Assembly: GCA_964036045.1 (NCBI GenBank)
Contig: OZ038402.1
Span: 11,427,739 to 11,491,738 of the forward strand
Reading direction: 5' to 3'
Source: Eutreptiella sp. 'Long Island Sound 2002'
Taxonomy: Eukaryota; Euglenozoa; Euglenophyceae; Eutreptiales; Eutreptiaceae
DNA length: 64,000 nucleotides
Of this stretch, positions 26,507 to 37,831 are shown piece after piece (position 1 is the first letter of the stretch; each line of letters opens with the position of its first letter). Below the pieces are notes generated by a model. The model was not told the DNA's origin, did not search any database, and saw nothing but the letters and a program-made list of their open reading frames with translations. Made by a program: the position numbers and the translations under genes.

Positions 26507-26930
26507 CCCCACCCGCCACGCTGCTGCACGCGCCAGCCTGCCATTGGCCCGGCAATGGAGGTGAGTGCATTTTCCCTGGAAGGTGGTCCAGGCATTCGGG
26601 CGCCACAAGCAGCCCAAATCGCCACGGGATGCGAGCCGAGTTCCACTAGCAGGCACGGGCCCAGTACGCCGCAAGATGTGTGTTGAGCCATCGAAGGTAC
26701 AGCCATAGTGAAGAACTGGAGCCTCTCTACAATTGGCCTACCGCCCGACCCCCCCCCCCCCCGCACCCCCGTCATTTGGGGAGGATTTGGGGGCAAGTAA
26801 GGACCCCAAACCAGATATGCGGGGGGGACACAAAAGAACATGTTGGTGAAGGCTTTTGGATGGTTGTGGTTGTGGCCACCCAGGCAGCACAGAATAGCAA
26901 AGGCAAGCAATGCCGACCACAACAAAAAAG

Positions 26931-27005
26931 GTGAGATGGGGGGTCCACTCTGTTCATCATCGTTCCCTATCCCCCGCCGCTGGCATTGTATCCTCTCTGT
27001 TTCAG
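26931..27005 (+). other. Candidate short intron (75 nt)
   Basis: A donor-like AAAAG/GTGAGA is followed 75 nt later by a pyrimidine-rich acceptor, CCTCTCTGTTTCAG. Both ends fit the GT-AG rule. I could not link it to a convincing coding exon, so this is only a splice-signal candidate. The only other support is the donor-like GGAG/GTGAGT at about 26560. Confidence 0.2.
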
Positions 27006-27076
27006 GGGGAGTATTAGCGCGCCAGGCATCTTTTGTTTACCAGTCCCCCACCCGTGCCTGTTTTCCCCCCACCTCG

Positions 27077-27115
27077 CCAAACAATCTGCCCCCAAGAAGC
27101 CAGGGGGATGTAGCC
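27077..27115 (-). repeat. Right arm of the perfect 39-bp inverted repeat
   Basis: Exact reverse complement of 26312-26350. The inter-arm segment contains the (CCA)n tract, a poly-C run near 26750 and the candidate intron. No transposase-like ORF is visible between the arms. Confidence 0.85.
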
Positions 27116-27666
27116 GGGGTGTCACAAGTGCGCAAACGGCGACGGGGTGTTGCGTGTAGGCAGGCATTGGGCCCTAATCTGCAGACCGACACCTGACACC
27201 TGACCTGAATTGGTGGGGGTGGGGGTGGATTGGTGGTGGTGCCAGCGGTCGCTTGGCGGCGGGGTGATGATGGTGGATTGGTGATGACGGTCCGGATCCT
27301 CCCACTCCCACTTGGTCTGATCCCCCCCACCGCAAGGGTCACCCCCCCCAGTGGGTGTGGGATGGAACAACGCCACATCCCCACACACCATACCCCCCCC
27401 ATTGCCCTCCACTGGGCCGACACAGAACGTCCCAACAGCGGTTGGGGTTCGCTTACCGCAGGTTTTGGCGGAGGTGGCGGAGAGGCCGGTCAAGATCCGG
27501 ATGCAAAACTGTGCACGGGGGTCAGGTATGGCGGAGGACTGGACAATAAATGGAGCACAGTGCGAGGGACCTGGGCAATGGGACCCGATTCCCCATTCCC
27601 CGAAAACTCCGGAGACCCCTGCGCACTACTCCAGACCGCTCCCCCACTGCCCCAAGGGGTCACCCA

Positions 27667-28149
27667 TCACCACCGATCCACCCCCCACCAGCGCACCACG
27701 GACCTCTCTGATGCAAAAAGGCACTGAGAGGGGGCACCGCCGCCCCCGGGACATGCGTTCCTCGTGTTCCGTGGCGCCCCCGCTAATGGCACCGCCCCCT
27801 GGGCCCGTGCGTCATGCCATACCTCCCCCTGCTCCAAGTGCATCAGCCGCTGCACACTTCCTTTGTCGATGCTCAGGAGGAACGACACGCCCCGCAGCTT
27901 GAACGGCACCATTACAAGTCTGCCACGCCAAATGCCGCTGTGCGTCGCCCACAGCACCGAACCTGCGCGGTCATGGGCACGTGGATGGACCATGCTCCCG
28001 TACTGCACAGCCCCTCGCTCCTTCGCCAGCCCCACTGCCCCCCCAACTGCCCTCCCACCACCGCCCCAGGGCCATCTGACTGCCGCTCCACGGCATAGCC
28101 CCCCATCCAGTGCAGTGCCTCTTGCCTCACACTTCCCTCCTCCATGCAC
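27667..28149 (-). CDS. Possible coding exon, product not recognised
   Basis: This 160-residue minus-strand ORF is the only one between the satellites whose sequence looks protein-like rather than driven by composition. Residues about 45-110 have ordinary amino-acid variety, with words such as WRGRLVMVPFKLRGVSFLL and LMHLEQGEVWHD. The stretch VPFKLRGVSFLLSIDKGS resembles the flap-to-active-site strand of retropepsin-like proteases, where DTG or DSG would be expected; here it is DKG, so an active protease is unlikely. The N-terminal third is Gly/Ala-rich and may not be coding, and the ORF touches the edge of the 11-bp array. It could be an exon, a gag/protease relic or chance. Confidence 0.25.
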   Translation of the reverse strand: MHGGGKCEARGTALDGGLCRGAAVRWPWGGGGRAVGGAVGLAKERGAVQYGSMVHPRAHDRAGSVLWATHSGIWRGRLVMVPFKLRGVSFLLSIDKGSVQRLMHLEQGEVWHDARAQGAVPLAGAPRNTRNACPGGGGAPSQCLFASERSVVRWWGVDRW

Positions 28150-31100
28150 CCTCTATGCGCCCTCTATGCGCCCTCTCTACGCCCTCTATGCGCCCACTAG
28201 GCGCCCTCTATGCGCCCTCTCTACGCCCTCAATGCGCCCTCTATGCGCCCTCTATGCGCCCTCCATGCGCCGTCCATGCGCCCTCTATGCGCCCTCTATG
28301 CACCCTCTATGCGCCCTCTATGCGCCCTCTATGCGCCCTCTCTACACCCTCTATGCGCCCACTATGCGCCCTCTATGTGCCCTCTTTACACCCTCTATGC
28401 GCCCTCTATGCGCCCTCTATGCACCCTCTATGTGCCCTCTATGCGCCCTCTATGTGCCCTCTATGCGCCCTCTATGCGCCCTCTCTACACCCTCTATGCG
28501 CGCTCTCTACGCCCTTCATGCGCCCTCCATGTGCCCTCTATGCGCCCACTATGCGCCCTCCATGCGCCCTCTCTACGCCCTGTATGCGCCCACTATGCGC
28601 CCTCTATGCGCCCTCTCTACGCCCTCAATGCGCCCACTATGCGCCCTCTATGCGCCCTCTCTACACCCTCTATGCGCCCAGTATGTGCCCTCTATGCGCC
28701 CTCTCTACGCCCTCTATGCGCCCACTATGTGCCCTCTATGCGCCCACTATGCGGCCACTATGCGCCCTCTCTACACCCTCTATGCGCCCTCTATGCGCCC
28801 TCTATGCGCGCTCAATGCGCCCTCTATGCGCCCTCTATGCGCGCTCAATGCACCGTCTATGTGACCTCCATGTATCCTCTAAGTGCCCTCTATGCCCCCT
28901 TTATGCGCCCTCTATGCGCGCTCAATGCGCCCTCTATGCGCCCTTTATGCGCCCTCTATGCGCCCTCTATGCGCGCTCAATGCGCCCTTTATGCGCCCTT
29001 TATGCGCCCTCTATGCGCCCTCTATGCGCCCTCTCTACGCCCTCTATGCGCCCACTATGCGCCCTCTATGCGCCCTCTCTACGCCCTGTATGCGCCCACT
29101 ATGCGCCCTCTATGCGCCCTCTCTACGCCCTCAATGCGCCCACTATGCGCCCTCTATGCGCCCTCTCTACACCCTCTATGCGCCCAGCATGTGCCCTCTA
29201 TGCGCCCTCTCTACGCCCTCTATGCGCCCTCTATGTGCCCTCTATGTGCCCTCTCTACGCCCTCTATGCGACCACTATGTGCCCTCTATGCGCCCACTAT
29301 GCGGCCACTATGCGCCCTCTCTACACCCTCTATGCGCCCTCTATGCGCCCTCTATGCGCCCTCTATGCGCGCTCAATGCACTGTCTATGTGACCTCCATG
29401 TATCCTCTATGTGCCCTCTAAGTGCCCTCTATGCCCCCTTTATGCGCCCTCTATGCGCGCTTAATGCGCCCTCTATGCGCCCTCTATGCGCCCACTATGC
29501 GCCCTCTATGCGCCCTCTCTACGCCCTGTATGCGCCCACTATGCGCCCTCTATGCGCCCTCTCTACGCCCTCAATGCGCCCACTATGCGCCCTCTATGCG
29601 CCCTCTCTACACCCTCTATGCGCTAAGTATGTGCCCTCTATGCGCCCTCTCTACGCCCTCTATGCGACCACTATGTGCCCTCTATGCGCCCACTATGCGG
29701 CCACTATGCGCCCTCTCTACACCCTCTATGCGCCCTCTATGCGCCCTCTATGCGCCCTCTATGCGCGCTCAATGCACCGTCTATGTGACCTCCATGTATC
29801 CTCTATGTGCCCTCTAAGTGCCCTCTATGCCCGCTTTATGCGCCCTCTATGCGCGCTCAATGCGCCCTCTATGCGCCCTTTATGCGCCCTCTATGCGCGC
29901 TCAATGCGCCCTCTATGCGCCCTTTATGCGCCCTCTATGCGCCCTCTATGCGCCCTCTCTACGCCCTCTATGCGCCCACTATGCGCCCTTTATGCGCCCT
30001 CTATGCGCCCTCTATGCACCCTCTAAGGGCCCTCTATGCGCCCTTTATGCGCCCTCTATGCGCACTCTATGCGCCGTCCATGTGCCCTCTATGCGCCCTT
30101 TATGCGCCCACTATGCGCCCTCTATGCGCCCTCTCTACGCCCTCTATGCGCCCTCTATGCGCCCTCTATGCGCCCTCTATGCACCCTCTATGCACCCTCT
30201 ATGCGCCCTCTCTACGCCCTCTATGCGCCCTCTATGCGCCCTCTATGCGCCCTCTATGCACCCTCTATGCGCCCTCTATGCGCGCTCAATGGACCCTCTA
30301 TGCGCCCTCTATGTGCCCTCTATGCGCCCTCTATGCGCCCTCTCTACGCCCTCTATGCGCCCTCTATGCGCCCTCTATGCGCGCTCTATGCACCCTCTAT
30401 GCGCCCTCTATGCGCGCACAATGGACTCTCTATGCGCCCTCTATGCGCCCTCTATGCGCCCTCTATGCGCCCTCTCTACGCCCTCTATGTGCCCACTATG
30501 CGCCCTCTATGCGCGCTCTATGCACCCTCTATGCGCCCTCTATGCGCGCTCAATGCACCCTCTATGCGCCCTCTATGCGCCCTCTAAGTGCCCTCTCAGT
30601 GCCCTCTATGCGCCCTTTATGCGCCCTCTATGCGCGCTCTATGCACCCTCTATGCGCCCTCTATGCGCGCTCAATGCACCCTCTATGCGCCCTCTATGCG
30701 CCCTCTAAGTGCCCTCTAAGAGCCCTCTATGCGCCCTTTATGCGCCCTCTATGCGCGCTCAATGCACCCTCTATGTGCCCTTTATGCGCCCTCTATGCGC
30801 CCACTGTGTGCCCTCTCTACGCCCTCTATGCGCCCTCTATGCGCCGTCTAAGCGCCCACTATGTGCCCTCTATGCGAGCTCTCTACGCCCTCTATGCACC
30901 CTCTATGCGCCGTCTCTACACCCTCCATGCGCCCACTATGTGCCCTCTATGCGCCCTCCATGCGCCCTCTATGCGCCCTCTATGCATGCTCAATGCGCCC
31001 TCTATGCGCCCTCTATGCGCCCTCTAAGTGCCCTCTATGCGCCCTTTATGCGCCCTCTATTCGCGCTCTATGCACCCTCTATGCACCCTCTATGCGCCCT

Positions 31101-34100
31101 CTATACGCCCTCTATGTGCCCTCTATGCGCCCTCTCTACACCCTCCATGCGCCCACTATGTGCCCTCTATGCGCCCTCTATGCGCCCTCTATGCGCCCTC
31201 TATGCGCGCTCAATGCGCCCTCTATGCGCCCTCTATGCGCGCTCAATGCACCCTCTATGCGCCCTTTATGCGCCCTCTATTCGCGCTCTATGCACCCTCT
31301 ATGTGCCCTCTATGCGCGCTCAATGCATCCTCTATGCGCCCTCTATACGCCCTCTATGCGCCCTCTATGCGCCCTCTCTACGCCCTCTATGTGCCCACTA
31401 TGTGCCCTCTATGCGCGCTCTATGCACCCTCTATGCGCCCTCTATGCGCGCTCAATGCACCCTCTATGCGCCCTCTATGCGCCCTCTAAGTGCCCTCTAA
31501 GTGCCCTCCATGCGCCCTTTATGCGCCCTCTATTCGCGCTCTATGCACCCTCTATGTGCCCTCTATGCGCGCTCAATGCATCCTCTATGCGCCCTCTATA
31601 CGCCCTCTATGCGCCCTCTATGCGCCCTCTCTACACCCTCCATGTGCCCACTATGTGCCCTCTATGCGCGCTCTATGCACCCTCTATGCGCCCTGTATGC
31701 GCGCTCAATGCACCCTCTATGCGCCCTCTATGCGCCCTCTAAGTGCCCTCTAAGTGCCCTCTATGCGCCCTTTATGCGCCCTCTATTCGCGCTCTATGCA
31801 CCCTCTATGTGCCCTCTATGCGCGCTCAATGCACCCTCTATGCGCCCTCTCTACACCCTCTATGCGCCCTCTTTGCGCCCTCTATGCGCCCTCTATGTGC
31901 CCTCTCTACACCCTCTATGCGCCCTTTATGCGCCGTCTATGCGCCCTCTATGCGCGCTCTATGCTCCCTCTATGCGCCCTCTATGCGCGCTCAATGCACC
32001 CTCTATGCGCCCTCTATGCGCCCTCTAAGTGCCCTCTAAGTGCCCTCTATGCGCCCTTTATGCGCCCTCTATGCGCGCTCTATGCACCCTCTATGCGCCC
32101 TCTATGCGCGCTCAATGCACCCTCTATGCGCCCTCTATGCGCCCTCTAAGTGCCCTCTAAGTGCCCTCTAAGTGCCCTCTATGCGCCCTCTATGCGCGCT
32201 CAATGCACCCTTTATGTGCCCTCTATGCGCCCTCTATGCGCCCTCTATGCGCCCTCTCTACACCCTCTATGCGCCCTCTTTGCGCCCTCTATGCGCCCTC
32301 TATGTGCCCTCTCTACGCCCTGTATGCGCCCTCTATGCGCCGTCTATGCGCCCACTATGCGCCCTCTATGCGAGCTCTCTACGCCCTCTATGCGCCCTCT
32401 ATGCACCCTCTATGCGTCCACTATGTGCCCTCTATGCGCCCTCCATGCGCCCTCTATGCGCCCTCTATGCGCCCTCTACGCGCCCTCTATGCGCCCTCTA
32501 TGCGCCGTCTAAGTGCCCTCTATGCGCCCTCCATGCGCCCTCTATTCGCGCTTTATGCACCCTCTATGCGCCCTCTATGCGCGCTCAATGCACCCTCTAT
32601 GCGCCCTCTATACGCCCTCTATGCGCCCTCTATGCGCCCTCTCTACACCCTCTATGCGCCCACTATGCGCCCTCTATGCACCCTCTCTACACCCTCTATG
32701 CGCCCACTATGTGCCCTCTATGCGCCCTCCATGCGCCCTCTATGCGCCCTCTATGCGCGCTCAATGCGCCCTCTATGCGCCCTCTATGCGCCCTCTAAGT
32801 GCCCTCTATGCGCCCTCTATGCGCCCTCTATTCGCGCTCTATGCGCCCTCTATGCGCCCTCAATGCACCCTCTATGCGCCCTCTATGCGCCCTCCATGTG
32901 CCCTCCATGCGCCCTCTATGCGCCCTCTATGCGCGCTCTATGCACCCTCTATGCGCGCTCAATGCGCCCTCTATGCGCCCTCTATGCGCCCTCTATGCAC
33001 CCTCTATGCGCCCTCTAAGTGCCCTCTCAGTGCCCTCTGTGCGCCCTTTATGCGCCCTCTATGCGCGCTCTATGCACCCTCTATGCGCCCTGTATGCGCG
33101 CTCAATGCACCCTCTATGCGCCCTCTATGCGCCCTCTAAGTGCCCTCTAAGTGCCCTCTATGCGCCCTTTATGCGCCCTCTATTAGCGCTCTATGCACCC
33201 TTCATGTGCCCTCTATGCGCGCTCAATGCACCCTCTATGCGCCCTCTCTACACCCTCTATGCGCCCTCTTTGCGCCCTCTATGCGCCCTCTATGTGCCCT
33301 CTCTACACCCTCTATGCGCCCTCTATGCGCCGTCTATGCGCCCTCTATGCGCGCTCTATGCACCCTCTATGCGCCCTCTATGCGCGCTCAATGCACCCTC
33401 TATGCGCCCTCTATGCGGCCTCTATGTGCCCTCTAAGTGCCCTCTAAATGCCCTCTATGCGCCCTCTATGCGCGCTCTATGCACCCTCTATGCGCCCTCC
33501 ATGCGCGCTCAATGCACCCTCTATGCGCCCTCTATGCGCCCTCTAAGTGCCCTCTAAGTGCCCTCTAAGTGCCCTCTATGCGCCCTCTATGCGCGCTCAA
33601 TGCACCCTTTACGTGCCCTCTATGCGCCCTCTATGCGCCCTCTATGCGCCCTCTCTACACCCTCTATGCGCCCTCTTTGCGCCCTCTATGCGCCCTCTAT
33701 GTGCCCTCTATACGCCCTGTATGCGCCCTCTATGCGCCGTCTATGCGCCCACTATGCGCCCTCTATGCGAGCTCTCTACGCCCTCTATGCGCCCTCTATG
33801 CACCCTCTCTACACCCTCTATGCGTCCACTATGTGCCCTCTATGCGCCCTCCATGCGCCCTCTATGCGCCCTCTATGCGCCCCCTACGCGCCCTCTATGC
33901 GCCCTCTGTGCGCCCTCTAAGTGCCCTCTATGCGCCCTCCATGCGCCCTCTATTCGCGCTTTATGCACCCTCTATGCGCCCTCTATGCGCGCTCAATGCA
34001 CCCTCTATGCGCCCTCTCTACGCCCTCTATGCGCCCTCTATGCGCCCACTATGCGCCCTCTCTACACCCTCTATGCGCCCACTATGTGCCCTCTATGCGC

Positions 34101-34139
34101 CCTCTCTACACCCTCTATGTGCCCACTACGTGCCCTCTA

Positions 34140-35380
34140 TGCGCCCTTTATGCGCCCTCTGTGCGCACTCAATGCACCCTCTCTACGCCCTCTATGCGCC
34201 AACTATGTGCCCTCTATGCGCGCTCTATGCATCCTCTATGCGCCCTCTATGCACCCTCTATGTGCCATCTAAGTGCCATCTAAGTGCCCTCTGTGCGCCC
34301 TTTATGCGCCCTCTATGCGCGCTCAATGCACCCTCTATGCGCCCTCTATGCGCGCTCAATGCACCCTCTATGTGCCCTCTATGCGCCCTCTATGCGCCCT
34401 CTATGCGCCCTCTCTACACCCTCTATGCGCCCTCGTTGCGCCCTCTATGTGCCCTCTCTATGGAATCTATGCGCCCTTTATGCGCCCTCTATGCGCGCTC
34501 AATGCACCCTCTATGCGCCCTCTATGCGCGCACAATGGACTCTCTATGCGCCGTCTATGCGCCCACTATGCGCCCTCTATGCGCCCTCTCTACACCCTCT
34601 ATGCGCCCACTATGTGCCCTCTATGCGCCCTCTATGCGCACTCAATGCACCCTCTATGCGCCCTCCATGTCTCCTCTATGTGCCCTCTATGCGCCCTCTA
34701 TGCGCCCTCTATGCGCCCACTATGTGCCCTCTATGCGCCCTCTCTACACCCTCTATGCGCCCACTACGTGCCCTCTATGCGCCCTTTATGCGCCCTCTGT
34801 GCGCACTCAATGCACCCTCTCTACGCCCTCTATGCGCCAACTATGTGCCCTCTATGCGCGCTCTATGCATCCTCTATGCGCCCTCTATGCACCCTCTATG
34901 TGCCATCTAAGTGCCATCTAAGTGCCCTCTGTGCGCCCTTTATGCGCCCTCTATGCGCGCCCAATGCACCCTCTATGCGCCCTCTATGCGCGCTCAATGC
35001 ACCCTCTATGTGCCCTCTATGCGCCCTCTATGCGCCCTCTATGCGCCCTCTCTACACCCTCTATGCGCCCTCGTTGCGCCCTCTATGTGCCCTCTCTATG
35101 GAATCTATGCGCCCTTTATGCGCCCTCTATGCGCGCTCAATGCACCCTCTATGCGCCCTCTATGCGCGCACAATGGACTCTCTATGCGCCGTCTATGCGC
35201 CCACTATGCGCCCTCTATGCGCCCTCTCTACACCCTCTATGAGCCCACTATGTGTCCTCTATGCGCCCTCTATGCGCACTCAATGCACCCTCTATGCGCC
35301 CTCCATGTCTCCTCTATGTGCCCTCTATGCGCCCTCTATGCGCCCTCTATGCGCCCTCTATGCGCCCTCTATGCGCCCTC
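34140..35380 (+). repeat. 638-bp (58-unit) tandem duplication in the 11-bp array
   Basis: The unique TGGAATCTAT variant at 34461 recurs at 35099. The TGTGCCATCTAAGTGCCATC string at 34261 recurs at 34899. Both spacings are 638 bp, exactly 58 units, so this is a recent unequal exchange or replication duplication. Confidence 0.85.
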
Positions 35381-35437
35381 AAAAAAAAAAAGGGAAGACG
35401 TTGCATCGCACGTCATCCCATTCCATTCCAGTGAGAG
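35381..35437 (+). other. 57-bp interruption of the 11-bp array
   Basis: An A11 run followed by about 46 bp of unrelated sequence (starting GGGAAGACGTTGCATCGCAC) breaks the array once. The array resumes at GATGCGCCCACTATG. The A-run at one edge suggests a tiny retroposed fragment or DNA captured during break repair. I see no target-site duplication. Confidence 0.7.
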
Positions 35438-36652
35438 ATGCGCCCACTATGTGCCCTCTATGCGCCCACTATGCGGCCTCTATGCGCCCTCTATGCGCCC
35501 TCTATGCGCCATCTATGCGCCCTCTATGCGCCCTCTATGCGCGCTCAATGCGCCCTCTATGCGCCCTCTATGCACGTTCAATGCACCGTCTATGTGACCT
35601 CCATGTATCCTCTATGTGCCCTCTAAGTGCCCTCTATGCGCCCTTTATGCGCCCTCTATGCGCACTCAATGCACCCTCTATGCGCCCTCCCTGTATTCTC
35701 TATGTGCCCTCTATGTGCCCTCTATGCGCCCTCTATGCGCCCTCTATGCGCGCTCAATGCACCCTCTATGTGCCCTCCATGTATCCTCTATGCGCCCTGT
35801 ATGCGTGCTTAATGCACCCTCTATGTGCCCTCCATGTATCCTCTATGTGCCCTCTAAATGCCCTCTATGCGCCCTCTATGCGCGCTCAATGCACCCTCTA
35901 TGTGCCCTCCATGCATCCTCTGTGTGCCCTCTAAATGCCCTCTATGCGCCCTCTATGCGCGCTCAATGCACCCTCTATGCGCCCTCCATGTATCCTCTAT
36001 GTGCCCTCTATGTGCCCTCTAAATGCCCTCTATGCGCGCTCAGTGCACCCTCTATGCGCCCTCCATGTATCCTCTATGTGCCCTCTATGCGCCCTCCATG
36101 CGCCCTCCATGCGCCCTCTATGCACCCTCTATGCGCCCTCTATGCGCGCTCAATGCACCCTCTATGCTCCCTCCATGTATCCTCTATGTGCCCTCTAAGT
36201 GCCCTCTAAATGCCCTCTATGCGCGCTCAATGCACCCTCTATGCGCCCTCCATGTATCCTCTATGCGCGCTCTATGTGCCTTCCATGCGCCCTCTATGCG
36301 CCCTCCATGTGCCCTCTATTGGCGCTCAATGCACCCTGTATGTGCCCTCCATGTATCCTCTATGTGCCCTCTAAGTGCCCTCTAAATGCCCTCTATGCGC
36401 GCTCAATGCACCCTCTATGCGCCCTCCATGTATCCTGTATGTACCCTATAAGTGCCCTCTATGCGCCCTCTATGCACCCTCTATGCGCGCTCTATGCACC
36501 CTCTATGCGCCCTCTATGCGCCCTCTCTACACCCTCCATGCGCCCACTATGTGCCCTCTATGCGCCCTCTAAATCCCCTCTATGCGCGCTCAATGCACCC
36601 TCTATGTGCCCTCCATGCATCCTCTATGTGCCCTCTATGCGCCCTCTATGCG

Positions 36653-36830
36653 AATCCCAGATCGTATCCCAGTTTGTACTCCAGAATGATCCCAAGATAC
36701 CACCCTGATTGTACCCCAGATTTGCGATCTTCTGATCCCCAGATAAGTACCCCTGATCGTTCCCCAGCTTGAATACCCCAATGATCACCTGATATTCCCC
36801 TGATTGAACCCCAGAGAGATGAACTCCTGC
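36653..36830 (+). repeat. Degenerate GATCCCCAG-type repeat
   Basis: Irregular copies of words like TGATCCCCAG, TGTACCCCAG and TGATTGTACCCCAG follow the 11-bp array directly. They look like an older, decayed tandem repeat. From about 36831 to 37100 the DNA is unique-looking with no ORF I can support. Confidence 0.55.
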
Positions 36831-37105
36831 TTGTTTGATACCTCTCTCAGCCCCCCCAGCGGGGAGGCGTCCGACTGACTCCTAGTCTCCTTCCGACATC
36901 GTATTCTGTCGAAACCTGAAAAGGAGAAGGAAAAATAATAGTTAAAGCTCTACCTACTTGGAGAGAGGAGCAGGAGCCCACTTTATTGTATCTGTACCTG
37001 TACCCTTTCACTGTCGACTACTTCTGTCTACTCTGATGTTTTTGATTATTGACCATTCCTATCTTTATCCCGTGAGGCATCGAAGATGTGGAACCGGTTA
37101 AGGAT

Positions 37106-37370
<265 letters not shown>

Positions 37371-37384
37371 GGGACGGTATATAC

Positions 37385-37480
37385 GCAGGCCCCGTAGCCC
37401 TCTTACCCGGAGGCGCATCATTCCGTTCTGGTAGGACGTCTCGCCGATGGACCTGCGTATGTGGACTGCCTGTGGCAGAA
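37385..37480 (-). repeat. Diverged copy of the GGTCCATCGGC repeat
   Basis: On the minus strand GCAGGTCCATCGGC is followed by GTCCTACC and GGAATG. The same words in the same order occur on the plus strand at 46128-46190 and 46439-46498. This looks like an opposite-orientation relative of that repeat, and it too lies next to a hexanucleotide tract. Confidence 0.4.
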
Positions 37481-37831
37481 TGAAAAAAACATTTTGGTAA
37501 AAAAAAAAAAAAAAAAACTTTCGTGAAATTGTACCGGCCCTACCCTGCCCTATGATGGATTCATGCAGGGCAACAACAACACAACAACAACTGCTGATTG
37601 CGCATCGCCGGTACTGGTTGCCGCTGTGTGCTGATTGTTTGTGAGGCCACTGATTGCAGTGGCCCTCGACAGACTCATCCATGCCGCTGCCTGCAGCAGC
37701 AATGCTGTCGCCGGACTTACCATTTGCCCTTGGCCTTCCCTTTACCCCATGCGTTATGATGTGGCTGCCATTGGCCTTTTCCCGTCCACTTCGCCTGGTG
37801 GTACGTGCACTGCTGAGACCCTGTGAGACAA

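Larger units (their letters stand above)
28138..36652 (+). repeat. 11-bp minisatellite array, about 770 copies
   Basis: The unit is CTCTATGCGCC, with common variants CTCTCTACGCC, CACTATGCGCC, CTCTATGTGCC, CTCTAAGTGCC, CTCAATGCACC and CTCTATGCGCG. Eleven is 2 mod 3, so a plus-strand reading frame passes through all three phases every 33 bp and yields an 11-residue period (MRPLCALYAPS). None of the common units has a stop except CTCTAAGTGCC, which ends the long ORFs. The 638-aa ORF at 28110-30026 and its neighbours are therefore by-products of the repeat. Variants are grouped in recurring strings, which points to segmental duplication within the array. Confidence 0.97.

Noticed and set aside
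25370-26686. Poly-Gly, poly-His, poly-Trp and poly-Pro ORFs
   Set aside because: They are frames through CCA, CAC and CCT triplet repeats.
28110-30026. 638-aa ORF as a repeat protein gene
   Set aside because: It follows from an 11-bp unit that is stop-free in all plus-strand frames; several overlapping ORFs in other frames are equally long and read the same residues.
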